Of a stretch of 64,000 nt of DNA, positions 27,323 to 34,358 are shown one piece after another; position 1 is the first letter of the stretch, and every line of letters starts with the position of its first letter. The notes below the pieces were generated by a model. The model saw only the letters and a list, made by a program, of their open reading frames with translations. It did no database searches and was not told where the DNA came from. The stretch is from Acidobacteriota bacterium (lineage in GTDB: Bacteria; Acidobacteriota; JAAYUB01), in contig JAGNHB010000001.1 of NCBI GenBank assembly GCA_018001935.1, positions 1 to 64,000 of the forward strand. The letters are read 5' to 3'. The translations under genes and the position numbers were made by a program.

Positions 27323-27645
27323 TTGCCGTACCAGGCGTCCACCAGGGGCCCGAGTTCACAGGCGGCGACCAGGGCGTTGGCCTGGGCCCACTGCTGCACC
27401 GCGTCGCGCTGGGCGTCGGTGATGGGTGTCCGGGCGGTGTCGGAGATCAGGAAGCAGGCCCACTGCTCGCCCATGCCGCCCTCCACGTAGAGGAGGTTGT
27501 TGGCTTCCACGGCCTCGTTGAGGAAAGCCACCAGGAAATCCTCGAACTCGGCCGGGGGGATTTCGTCCTTGAACTTCAGGCTCACCCGGAAGCCGAACTC
27601 CTGGAACTCGCCCACCCTCAACTTTTTGCGCAAGCGTTTCTTCAT
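27313..27645 (-). CDS. yggL: YggL family protein (DUF469)
   Basis: About 110 residues. The start MKKRLRKKLRVGEFQEFGF and the pattern DFLVAFLNEAVEANNLLYVEGG match YggL, which binds the 50S ribosomal subunit in Escherichia coli. The middle segment differs (GMGEQWACFLISD), but length and ends (WYGKWA) are as expected. It is 4 bases downstream of the DUF6429 gene and overlaps the M20 gene. Confidence 0.8.
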   Translation of the reverse strand: MKKRLRKKLRVGEFQEFGFRVSLKFKDEIPPAEFEDFLVAFLNEAVEANNLLYVEGGMGEQWACFLISDTARTPITDAQRDAVQQWAQANALVAACELGPLVDAWYGKWA

Positions 27646-27648
27646 GGG

Positions 27649-27879
27649 TTATTGCTCCTTGGCAAAGAATTTTTCAAACAGAGTTTTCGCGCTCTCCAGG
27701 CCTTCCACTGTGAAGACCACCGATTGGGTCTTGTTCCGGGGGTTTTCGATGAAACCCTTCTCATGGAGGCGGTCCATGACGTGGAAGTCGAACCTCTTCC
27801 AGGCCCGGAACTCGTCGTGAAGCGTGAGGTAAAGCATAGCCAGCGCGCACTCGTCGACCTTGTCCTTGTCGTATTCCAT
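27649..27879 (-). CDS. DUF6429 family small protein
   Basis: About 76 residues. The ATG at 27879 follows GGAGGT. Sequence MEYDKDKVDECALAMLYLTL and FHVMDRLHEKGFIENPRNK and VVFTVEGLESAKTLFEKFF is the usual DUF6429 pattern, a small helical protein with no known function. First gene of a three-gene unit with yggL and the M20 gene. Confidence 0.8.
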   Translation of the reverse strand: MEYDKDKVDECALAMLYLTLHDEFRAWKRFDFHVMDRLHEKGFIENPRNKTQSVVFTVEGLESAKTLFEKFFAKEQ

Positions 27880-27934
27880 GCCGTACCTCCAGCCGGTCTT
27901 CCGCCATGATAACACAGAATGACTGCGGGATTGA

Positions 27935-27980
27935 GATCGGACTCATCGGACGGATCGGACCGGTCCGACTGATCCGACCG
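27935..27980. repeat. Imperfect ATCGGAC word array
   Basis: Four to five copies of ATCGGAC and its inverse (GTCCGACTG, GATCCGAC) occur upstream of the DUF6429 gene. Related in style to the 9-base arrays at 37696 and 46573. Confidence 0.5.
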
Positions 27981-27992
27981 AGGGCCCCGGTT

Positions 27993-28075
27993 CTTTGGCG
28001 CTCCTGGCGGACCTGCTGCCGCCCCGGGCCGGCTCGGTCCTTTCCGAGAACGCCCTGACGGAGGACCTCCTGGGT
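27993..28075 (+). pseudogene. Fragment of a second DUF4143-type ATPase gene
   Basis: The plus-strand reading SLALLADLLPPRAGSVLSEN is nearly identical to an internal part of the ATPase at 28462-29640 (DNA at 29085-29150). The copy starts abruptly after the repeat at 27935-27980 and degenerates after about 28 codons. It is a remnant, not a gene. Confidence 0.75.
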
Positions 28076-28259
28076 GAAGTTCCCTTCGAACCGTTCGAAG
28101 TAGCCGAGGAGGTTCCCGGCGGGGTCGCGGACCGGGGTGACGCAGACCCGCTCGTTGCGGGAGTTGATCTTGAGGAGGACCGCATCAGCCGCAGCTTCCG
28201 CTCCCGGCCGACGGCGGCGAGACGGGAGTCCAGGACACCTGCTCCCGTCCGTCGGGGCG

Positions 28260-28390
28260 TGGTCGGCCCACTCCAGGGCCCAGAGGAGGTCGCCGCGCGC
28301 GTCGCTCACGGGTTGGGGGGGGGAGAAGCATGGGTCCAGGTCGAATTTCGGTGCCCGGGCCACGCCCCGTCGGACCAACTCGGCGGACCA
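28260..28390 (-). pseudogene. Fragment of a Phd-type antitoxin gene
   Basis: The minus-strand reading LVRRGVARAPKFDLDPCF then QPVSDARGDLLWALE matches the C-terminal half of the intact antitoxin at 31511-31798 (LVRQGLARAPKSALDPCF, QPVADPRGALLGALE). The N-terminal DNA-binding half is absent, being replaced by the ATPase promoter. The stretch 28080-28200 next to it has a further unassigned minus-strand remnant (DAVLLKINSRNERVCVTPVR). Confidence 0.75.
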
Positions 28391-28402
28391 CGTCGATGCC
28401 TG

Positions 28403-28455
28403 TATTTTGCATGTTCATACAAAACACTTGACAGTATTTTGTAGTGATATACAAT
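28403..28455 (+). promoter_or_regulatory. Promoter and inverted-repeat operator of the DUF4143 ATPase
   Basis: TTGACA (28428-28433) is followed after 16 bases by TACAAT (28450-28455). TACAAAA (28418-28424) and TTTTGTA (28437-28443) form an inverted repeat over the -35 region, and an extra TATTTTG (28403-28409) lies upstream. The -10 ends only 6 bases before the ATG, so the transcript should be leaderless. Confidence 0.65.
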
Positions 28456-28461
28456 TGACCC

Positions 28462-29640
28462 ATGAACCTGAAGCCGCGATATCTCCTTTGTGATGTTTTG
28501 TCTGATCTATCGGACAAGATGGTTTTCGTTGGTGGGCCTCGGCAGGTCGGCAAGACGGTGTTCGCCCGAGACGTGGTCGGAGGCCGGTTCTCCTCCGTTG
28601 CCTTTTACAACTGGGACCGCCTCGCGGACCGCCGGAATGCCCTTCGGTGCGTCTGGCCGGGGGAGGCCCGGCTCATCGTCCTGGACGAGTACCACAAGTA
28701 CCCGAAGTGGAAAAACTGGCTCAAGGGTGAGTTCGACACGGCGGGGCCTGAACGGCGGTTCCTCCTGACGGGGAGCGCCCGCCTGAACGTCTATCGAAAG
28801 GGTGGCGATTCCCTGCAGGGCCGGTACCACTACCATACCCTGTTCCCCTTTTCCGTGGCCGAACTCTCCGGGAAGCGGTTTTCCGGCATCCCGGGGCAAC
28901 CGTTGACGATCGGGGGTGAATCGAGTGAACACGGGGAACTGGGAGAGTTGCTGAAGTTCGGCGGGTTTCCCGAACCCTTCCTCCGGGGAGAGGACCGTTT
29001 CTGGCGTCGGTGGAACCGGGAGCGGCTGGAGCGGTTCTTCCAGGAAGACATCCGGGACCTGACCCGGATCCGGGACCTCGGTTCCCTGGCCCTGCTGGCG
29101 GACCTGCTGCCGCCCCGGGCCGGCTCGGTCCTCTCGCTGAATTCGCTGGCGGAAGACCTCCAGGTCAACTTCCGGACCGTTTCGCATTGGGTGGAGGTTT
29201 TCGAAAACCTTTACCACTGCTTCCGGGTCTCGCCGTACCAGACACGGCAGGTGGCGGCGGTCCGGAAGGCGAAGAAGCTTTACCTGTGGGACTGGTCGGA
29301 GATTTCCGACCCCGGACACCGGCTGGAGAACCTGGTGGCGGTCCACCTATCGAAGTTCAGTACATGCCTGCAGGAGAGCGAAGGATACGATGTCCGGCTG
29401 CATTTCCTCCGTGACCAGACGGGACGGGAAGTGGATTTTCTGCTCACCGCCGACGGGAAGCCGTGGATCGCCGTTGAGGTGAAAGCGTCGGACGAGGCCC
29501 CGTCGCGCAACCTTCTTTACTTCAAGCAATGTCTGGCCATTCCCCACGCATTCCAGGTCTGCCCGAAAACCGGCCTCGACCTCGAGCAGCAGGGGGTCCG
29601 CCGCCTCTCCCTCGACCGCTTCCTGGCCGCGCTGGTGTGA
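28462..29640 (+). CDS. ATPase with DUF4143 domain
   Basis: About 392 residues. The N-terminal AAA domain has Walker A GGPRQVGKTVFA (about residue 29), Walker B RLIVLDEYHKYPKWKNWL and LLTGSARLNVYRKGGDSLQGR. A winged-helix middle part (LSLNSLAEDLQVNFRTVSHWV) precedes the DUF4143 region with DQTGREVDFLLTADGK and AVEVKAS, which resembles a nuclease fold core. This family is common in archaea and environmental bacteria in variable copy number, and its role is unclear (possibly mobile or defence related). No Shine-Dalgarno precedes the ATG. Codon use is somewhat less G+C-biased than the neighbours. Confidence 0.88.
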   Translation: MNLKPRYLLCDVLSDLSDKMVFVGGPRQVGKTVFARDVVGGRFSSVAFYNWDRLADRRNALRCVWPGEARLIVLDEYHKYPKWKNWLKGEFDTAGPERRFLLTGSARLNVYRKGGDSLQGRYHYHTLFPFSVAELSGKRFSGIPGQPLTIGGESSEHGELGELLKFGGFPEPFLRGEDRFWRRWNRERLERFFQEDIRDLTRIRDLGSLALLADLLPPRAGSVLSLNSLAEDLQVNFRTVSHWVEVFENLYHCFRVSPYQTRQVAAVRKAKKLYLWDWSEISDPGHRLENLVAVHLSKFSTCLQESEGYDVRLHFLRDQTGREVDFLLTADGKPWIAVEVKASDEAPSRNLLYFKQCLAIPHAFQVCPKTGLDLEQQGVRRLSLDRFLAALV

Positions 29641-29706
29641 AAGGGGACGCCCCCGGCGGGGCTTGGGACACTCTGCCTGTTGTTTCTGGAGAGCATGACG
29701 TCTCTC

Positions 29707-30924
29707 TCAGCGGGCCCCCCTGGCCGGAGGAGCGGGTTGTGACGCCTCCTGCATGTCCTCGAGGCGGAAGAGATCGAAGGAAAGGACGATCAGCTTATGG
29801 CGACAAGGGCCCGAATCCTCGGTAATTTCACCGAGGACGTAGCGCTTGCCGTCATCGATCCGCTTCGGCTCGTCGAACCACTCGAGACCGTACTGGCCCG
29901 AATCGCATTCCAGCCGGAGGTTCATGTTGTCGTTGCAGACGTCCAGGCGGACCATCCCGCTGGAGGTTCCGTTGTCCTGTTTCAACCAGAAACGGTAGAC
30001 GCTGTGTGATCCCTCGGCCGGCATGAAGGTGATCCGGGCCCGCCGCGTCCTGTCCATCCACTCGTCCCTTCCTTGCTCCACTACCTGGTATTTCCGGAAG
30101 GGGATGACGTTGAAACTCCAATGGTAGCGGGTATCCTTCGGCATCGGGACTTCCCACTGGCGGACCTCGAGCAGCTCGACCAGGTCCTCGTGGGAAATGA
30201 TCTTCCGTCGGGGCTTGTTCTTCTTCTCCACCTTCGCGTCGGCGGGTGCATCCTGCCCCCTTTCTGTTTTTCCCGTGGCGGGGTCCTCTTTCGCGTCGGG
30301 GCCCTGGGTGTCCACGGCGGCCTCCCCGAGGTAGTCGTAAGAAAGGACGAGCTTGACGAAATCCGGCCGGGCGGCGTCGAAGAAGGGGACGCTTTTCGCT
30401 GACAGGACCAGGGCCACGACGACCCGCTTTTCATCAAACCAGGCAACGCTCTCGACCGCGCCGTCGTTTCCGCCCACGAATTGCTTCACCAGGGCCGCTT
30501 TCCCCGATGTGAGCCGGATCGGCTCCTCGTCGCCGACCTTCAGCGCGGGGAAGGTTTTCCGGTAATTGCGGATGTCCTCCTCGACGATTTCCTTCAGGCC
30601 CTTGCCCTCTTTTTGCCAGACCTGGACGTACATCCGGATCTCCGTTTTCTCCCAGGATTCGCCTTTGGGATAGAAGACGGCATCCAGGCCCATCGTCCTG
30701 CCGGACTGGTTGTCCAGGACCCAGCCGTCGGGGGCGGTGATCCGGAAAAGGTAATTCTCCCCGAAGAGCAGGCCGGACCCTGGACCGGGTATTGCAGGGT
30801 CCGACGGTCGGGCAAGGCCCGGGAAGAAAACGGCCGCGAAGAGGACGGCGAGCCAGATCCGAAAGGAGAAGATCCCCGGACCGGATCGATGATGACGAAG
30901 GAACAACAAGGCACACCTCCGCAT
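29707..30924 (-). CDS. Exported hypothetical protein, 405 residues
   Basis: The start ATG at 30924 gives a basic N-terminus and one hydrophobic segment (IWLAVLFAAVFFPGLA), a likely signal peptide. Upstream in-frame codons run into the repeat at 31036 and are rejected. The N-terminal half (YLFRITAPDGWVLDNQSGR, AVFYPKGESWEKTEIRMYVQV) looks like a periplasmic beta-rich domain. A Lys/Asp/Thr-rich linker follows, then a second domain with YHWSFNVIPFRKYQVVEQGRD cut by a short Arg-rich piece. Family not recognised. It has no operon partner. Confidence 0.7.
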   Translation of the reverse strand: MRRCALLFLRHHRSGPGIFSFRIWLAVLFAAVFFPGLARPSDPAIPGPGSGLLFGENYLFRITAPDGWVLDNQSGRTMGLDAVFYPKGESWEKTEIRMYVQVWQKEGKGLKEIVEEDIRNYRKTFPALKVGDEEPIRLTSGKAALVKQFVGGNDGAVESVAWFDEKRVVVALVLSAKSVPFFDAARPDFVKLVLSYDYLGEAAVDTQGPDAKEDPATGKTERGQDAPADAKVEKKNKPRRKIISHEDLVELLEVRQWEVPMPKDTRYHWSFNVIPFRKYQVVEQGRDEWMDRTRRARITFMPAEGSHSVYRFWLKQDNGTSSGMVRLDVCNDNMNLRLECDSGQYGLEWFDEPKRIDDGKRYVLGEITEDSGPCRHKLIVLSFDLFRLEDMQEASQPAPPARGAR

Positions 30925-31035
30925 GTCAAGAGATGGGTTGGTTTCGGGCGGCATGACCCCGGGAAGAGGTGACGGTCTGCTGATCATTCCCGCCGGGTTT
31001 CCTTGTCCGGTGTGTCCTGGATGCAAGTCCCCTTT

Positions 31036-31085
31036 CGACCCCGACGGGAACCCCTCCGGACCTACAGCCCACAGCCTACAGCCTA
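31036..31085 (-). repeat. 3'-end repeat module of vapC
   Basis: On the minus strand the vapC stop TAG is the first unit of GCTGTAG-type heptamers (TAG again at +7 and +21, with a changed TGG at +14). TCCGGAGGGG and CCCGTCGGGGTCG follow. A near copy including the vapC tail is at 32006-32131. The hexamer part is missing here. Confidence 0.85.
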
Positions 31086-31514
31086 TAACCCACCGGGAAG
31101 CACCGTGAACCCTTCGCCCCGGGCCGCGGCGGCGAGGCGGGTGTCCAGGCACACCAGTTCCCGGTCGAAGGGGCGGTGGTCGGACCACACCAGCGCCGCT
31201 GCGAGTTGGAGGGCGTCCGCGGCCCGGAGGGGGTGACGCCGGAACAGCGTGCAGGCGGTTCGGCGAAGCGTGGTGGTCGGCAGGATCTCGAGTGCGGCGG
31301 AAAGGAGCCGGTCCGCGGAGGATTCCAGCCGGGAGCGGACGGTCTCGTCGAAGACGCCTTCCCGGTTCAGGCGGGAGAAGGCGGAGGCGATTTCCACCTG
31401 GCTGCCCCACCAGACCACCAACCCTGGATCGACCGACAGGATTTCCCGTGCCCGGGGGGAATCCGCCTGCTCGGTCAGCAGGGGGATGAGCGCGGAGGTG
31501 TCCCAGAATTTCAT
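31083..31514 (-). CDS. vapC: PIN-domain RNase toxin VapC
   Basis: About 143 residues. MKFWDTSALIPLLTEQAD holds the first catalytic Asp, QVEIASAFSRLNREG the Glu, and HPLRAADALQLAAAL and LVCLDTRLAAAA the later acidic residues, so the active site is complete. It cleaves RNA, probably tRNA or rRNA, when freed from the antitoxin. The start at 31514 overlaps the antitoxin stop (ATGA). Its stop codon is the first heptamer of a repeat, so the last residues (LPGGL) may have been set by repeat insertion. Confidence 0.9.
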   Translation of the reverse strand: MKFWDTSALIPLLTEQADSPRAREILSVDPGLVVWWGSQVEIASAFSRLNREGVFDETVRSRLESSADRLLSAALEILPTTTLRRTACTLFRRHPLRAADALQLAAALVWSDHRPFDRELVCLDTRLAAAARGEGFTVLPGGL

Positions 31515-31798
31515 CGTTCGCCCCGCTCTTCCTCCAGGGCCCCGAGAAGGGCCCCGCGAGGGTCGGCCACGGGCTGGGGGGAAAGGAAGCACGGGTCCAG
31601 GGCGCTTTTCGGGGCTCTGGCCAGGCCCTGCCGGACCAGTTCGGAAGACCGGTCGTCCGGGTACCGTCCGGGCGCCATGGGGAGGATCCGGGCGACGGGG
31701 CGGCCCCGCTCCGTGATGACCAGTTCCTCGCCGGCCTTGACCCGGTCCAGTTGCTCGCTGAGCGTGGCTTTCAGGTGCGTGATCGTCGTGGTTGCCAT
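31511..31798 (-). CDS. Phd/YefM-family antitoxin
   Basis: About 95 residues. The ATG at 31798 is preferred over one 7 codons upstream because the family begins MATTTITHLKATLSEQLDRV. GEELVITERGRPVARILPM is the conserved Phd core that forms the DNA-binding dimer. The C-terminal segment with LDPCF and QPVADPRGALLGALEEE is the toxin-binding part. It pairs with the downstream VapC. A fragment of a paralogue lies at 28260-28390. Confidence 0.9.
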   Translation of the reverse strand: MATTTITHLKATLSEQLDRVKAGEELVITERGRPVARILPMAPGRYPDDRSSELVRQGLARAPKSALDPCFLSPQPVADPRGALLGALEEERGER

Positions 31799-31960
31799 GC
31801 CCTCTCCTCTCTGGCGCATCTCTGATGACTATTCTAGTCAGAAAGATTTGTGCTGTCAAGACTGATAACGGAGAGTGCGGGTGACCGGGAGGGCATCTCC
31901 TGATCCGGAGTCGGCGGCGCGCGGCCACTCCAGACACGCCGCCGGACGCGAAACCGATGC

Positions 31961-32058
31961 CGCATCGGCGATGCCGGCTGCGACGGCGATACCGATACCG
32001 ATTCCAACCCCGACGGGACCCCCTCCGGACCTACAGCCTACAGCCCACAGCCTACAGC
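31961..32058 (-). repeat. Second copy of the 3'-end module with hexamers
   Basis: Read on the minus strand from 32058: four GCTGTAG-type heptamers, TCCGGAGGGGG, CCCGTCGGGGTTGG, then TCGGTATCGG hexamers and related words to about 31961. It is joined to a VapC tail remnant at 32059-32131. Together with 31799-31960, where I see nothing recognisable, it starts a stretch of about 1 kb (31799-32819) without an intact gene. Confidence 0.85.
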
Positions 32059-32131
32059 CTATAACCCACCGGGAAGCACCGTAAACCCCTCGCCCCGGGT
32101 GGCGGTGGCAAGGCGGGTGTTCAGGCACACC
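32059..32131 (-). pseudogene. VapC C-terminal remnant
   Basis: The minus-strand reading VCLNTRLATATRGEGFTVLP then GGL and a TAG stop differs at only a few positions from the end of the intact VapC (VCLDTRLAAAARGEGFTVLP). It has no start or body. It is the end of a lost or recombined paralogue that kept its repeat module. Confidence 0.85.
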
Positions 32132-32140
32132 CTCTCTTCG

Positions 32141-32220
32141 TCACTCCGCCTCCAGCAGAAATTCCGCCGGGGTGATGACGGGGAGCCGGGTGCCGCGGTA
32201 ATCCTTCACGTTTCGGGTTG
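32141..32220 (-). pseudogene. PIN toxin C-terminal remnant
   Basis: The minus-strand reading TRNVKDYRGTRLPVITPAEF then LLEAE and stop matches the end of the PIN toxin at 24664-25080 (TRNVKGYRGARLPVVTPED). Only about 25 codons remain. It abuts the VapC remnant, so two different toxin tails were joined here. Confidence 0.8.
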
Positions 32221-32410
32221 TGTCGCATGCCCCGTCAGTGTCCTCTGCCGCGTCGGCTCGGCCTGTCCCTTTGGTCCCTTGGGCCCTTTGGGTCCCTTTG
32301 TCCCTTCGCGCCCCGGTTCAGCGCGGCGCCTTCATGCCTGCGAGAGGTTCGGCACCCTCCGCCTTGTGCCTGAGTTCGATCTTCCGGAAGAAGCGCCGGT
32401 TTCGCTGGGG

Positions 32411-32481
32411 CCGCGCCGCTCCGGCGGCCTGCGCGGCGCGATCAAAGCGGCGCTCCGGCAGCCTTCGCGCCGCACTCCTCA
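32411..32481. repeat. REP-like dispersed repeat, inverted copies of the 8360 element
   Basis: Two inverted-orientation copies (32411-32440 and 32446-32481) of the GGCTGCCGGAGCGCCG element at 8360-8501; the second copy matches 8358-8394 almost base for base. It lies in the gene-free stretch. The region 32221-32410 before it shows only low-complexity CCCTTTGGG words. Confidence 0.75.
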
Positions 32482-32531
32482 GGGAAGGGAGAAGATCGAG
32501 GGCTGCGGGCTGCCGTCGCCAAGGGGGCCGC

Positions 32532-32822
32532 CGATCCCGGCTGCGAGCGCGAATGCGAGTGCGAGTTCGGCTGCGCTTGCGAGTGCGATTGCGACTGCGG
32601 CTGCGATTGCGAGTGCGATTGCGAGTGCGCTTGCGACTGGGATTGCGACTGGGATTGCGAGTGCGACTGCGACTGCGATTGCGACTGCGATTGCGACTGC
32701 GACTGCGACTGCGATTGCGACTACGATTGCGACTGCGATTGCGACTGCGATACCGATACCGATACCGATACCGACCCCGACGGGAATCCCTCCGGACCTA
32801 CAGCCTAAACCCCTACAGCCTA
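32532..32822 (-). repeat. Longest hexamer array with 3'-end module of the radical SAM gene
   Basis: From the radical SAM stop (32822) on the minus strand: TAGGCTGTA and GGGGTTTAGGCTGTA heptamer-type units, TCCGGAGGG, CCCGTCGGGGTCGG, four TCGGTA units, then about 230 bases of AGTCGC, AATCGC and ACTCGC hexamers to about 32532. The unit GGGGTTTAGGCTGTA occurs twice in a row, and the first copy includes the last Gly-Val codons and the stop. Confidence 0.9.
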
Positions 32823-34358
32823 AACCCCTCTTCCCAGCATCTTCCGGTGCAGCCGGTTCACGTAGGCGCGCTGGAGGCGGTTGACCAGGGCCACCTCGGG
32901 CATGAAGCCGAGGCGGCGGTGCTTGAGCCGCCACGCGATGAGGGCGTGGTAGAGGCCGTAGAAGGCCATGACGGGGAGGCGCATCCATCGGCCGCCGAAG
33001 CGCTCGAAGGCCTTGCGGTCGAAGAAGCGGCTCATGACGTTCAGGCGGTTGAGGTGCTTGATCCGGCGCTTGTCCAGGAAGGAGTGGCGGGCCTCGACCC
33101 AGTCGTAGTCGGCCCACTCGTCGAGGGTGGAAGGGAAGTTGGAGAGCCCTTTCTCCAGGCAGAGGTCGAAGAGGGGCGTGCCGGGGTAGGGGGTGTAGAT
33201 GGAGAGGGGGGTGGTGCTGACGTTGGGGTTGTCGCGGAGGAGGCGCCGCATGAGGTCCACGGTGTCGAACAGCTGGTCGTCGGTCTCGCCGGGGAAGCCG
33301 GCCATGAAGCTGTACTTGACGTTGAGCCCCGCGGGGCCGATCTTGCGGTTGGCCCGCTCCACCTCCGCCACGGTGAAGCGCTTGCCGATCACGCGGAGGA
33401 CCTCGTCGTTGCCCGACTCCACGCCGACGAGCAGTTCCTGGAAGCCGTTGGTGCGCAAGCGGCGGAGGAGGGCCTCGTCGGCTCGGTCCAGAAAGTCCAC
33501 CCGGCAGCTCACCTCGAAGAGGAACTTCTCGTCGCCCGCTTCCAGTTGGTCCAGGATGTCCAGCACACGCCGGCGGTCGGCGAAGAAGTAGTCGTCGTAG
33601 AGGAAGAGGGAGCGGACCCCGAAGCGCTCCGCGATGCGCTTCAGTTCGGCGTGGACGCGCCCCGCGCTTTGGGCCCGGTACTTCCCCCTGTTGAAGAGAA
33701 GGTTGTAGCAGAAGCCGCAGCGGTGGGTGCAGCCGCGGGAGGTGACGAACTGGAGCTGGGGCTCCCGCAGGATGTGGCCGATGGTGCGGTACCGGGCGGC
33801 GTCCACCAGGTCGTAGTCCACCGGGGGGAGGGTGTCCAGGTCGGCGATCAGGGGGCGTTCGGGGCCGGCGCTCACCCCGTCCCCCGCCTTCACCCAGACG
33901 CCGGGGGTGCCCTCGAGGGAACGTCCCGCGGCCAAGGCATCGGCGAGGTCGGCGACGGTCTCCTCGCCCTCGCCGGCGCACACGGCGTCCACCAGGGGGT
34001 GCCGCACGGTCCCCTCGGGGACGAGGCTGGGGTGCACGCCTCCCCAGACCACGGGCAGGTCCGGGTCGCGCTCCCGGGCCAGCCGGGCCGCCGTCAGCCC
34101 CCCGCGGATCTGGAAGCCGGTCATGCTGGAGACGCCCAGGAAGAGGACATCGCCACCCGCCAGTTCCCGCCGGACGGCCCCCTCGAAATCGGCCTCCGTG
34201 CGCTGGTCCACGATGACGGGGTCGTAGCCCTTCTGCTTGAGGACCGTCCCCACCATCATCAGCCCCAGGGGCAGCCCGGTGTTGATGCCGTAGACGTCCT
34301 GCCCCGTGGACGGGTAAACCAGCACGACGCGCTTTCCGGGGCGGGGCCGCGCCTTCAT
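32820..34358 (-). CDS. B12-binding domain radical SAM protein
   Basis: About 512 residues. The N-terminal cobalamin-binding fold includes VLVYPSTGQDVYGINTG, VSSMTGFQIRGG and VVWGGVHPSLVPEGT. The radical SAM core has the cluster motif CTHRCGFCYN (CxxxCxxC), then LFLYDDYFFADRRR and LLVGVESGNDEVLRVIGK. The family includes B12-dependent methylases and cyclases such as HpnP- or BchE-like enzymes; the substrate cannot be read from sequence. The start overlaps the stop of the SPASM gene (ATGA), so the two act together. Confidence 0.88.
   Translation of the reverse strand: MKARPRPGKRVVLVYPSTGQDVYGINTGLPLGLMMVGTVLKQKGYDPVIVDQRTEADFEGAVRRELAGGDVLFLGVSSMTGFQIRGGLTAARLARERDPDLPVVWGGVHPSLVPEGTVRHPLVDAVCAGEGEETVADLADALAAGRSLEGTPGVWVKAGDGVSAGPERPLIADLDTLPPVDYDLVDAARYRTIGHILREPQLQFVTSRGCTHRCGFCYNLLFNRGKYRAQSAGRVHAELKRIAERFGVRSLFLYDDYFFADRRRVLDILDQLEAGDEKFLFEVSCRVDFLDRADEALLRRLRTNGFQELLVGVESGNDEVLRVIGKRFTVAEVERANRKIGPAGLNVKYSFMAGFPGETDDQLFDTVDLMRRLLRDNPNVSTTPLSIYTPYPGTPLFDLCLEKGLSNFPSTLDEWADYDWVEARHSFLDKRRIKHLNRLNVMSRFFDRKAFERFGGRWMRLPVMAFYGLYHALIAWRLKHRRLGFMPEVALVNRLQRAYVNRLHRKMLGRGV

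Noticed and set aside
27761..28378. 205-codon minus-strand frame upstream of DUF6429
   Set aside because: Joins an antitoxin tail, a remnant and out-of-frame DUF6429 DNA; a chance fusion of fragments.
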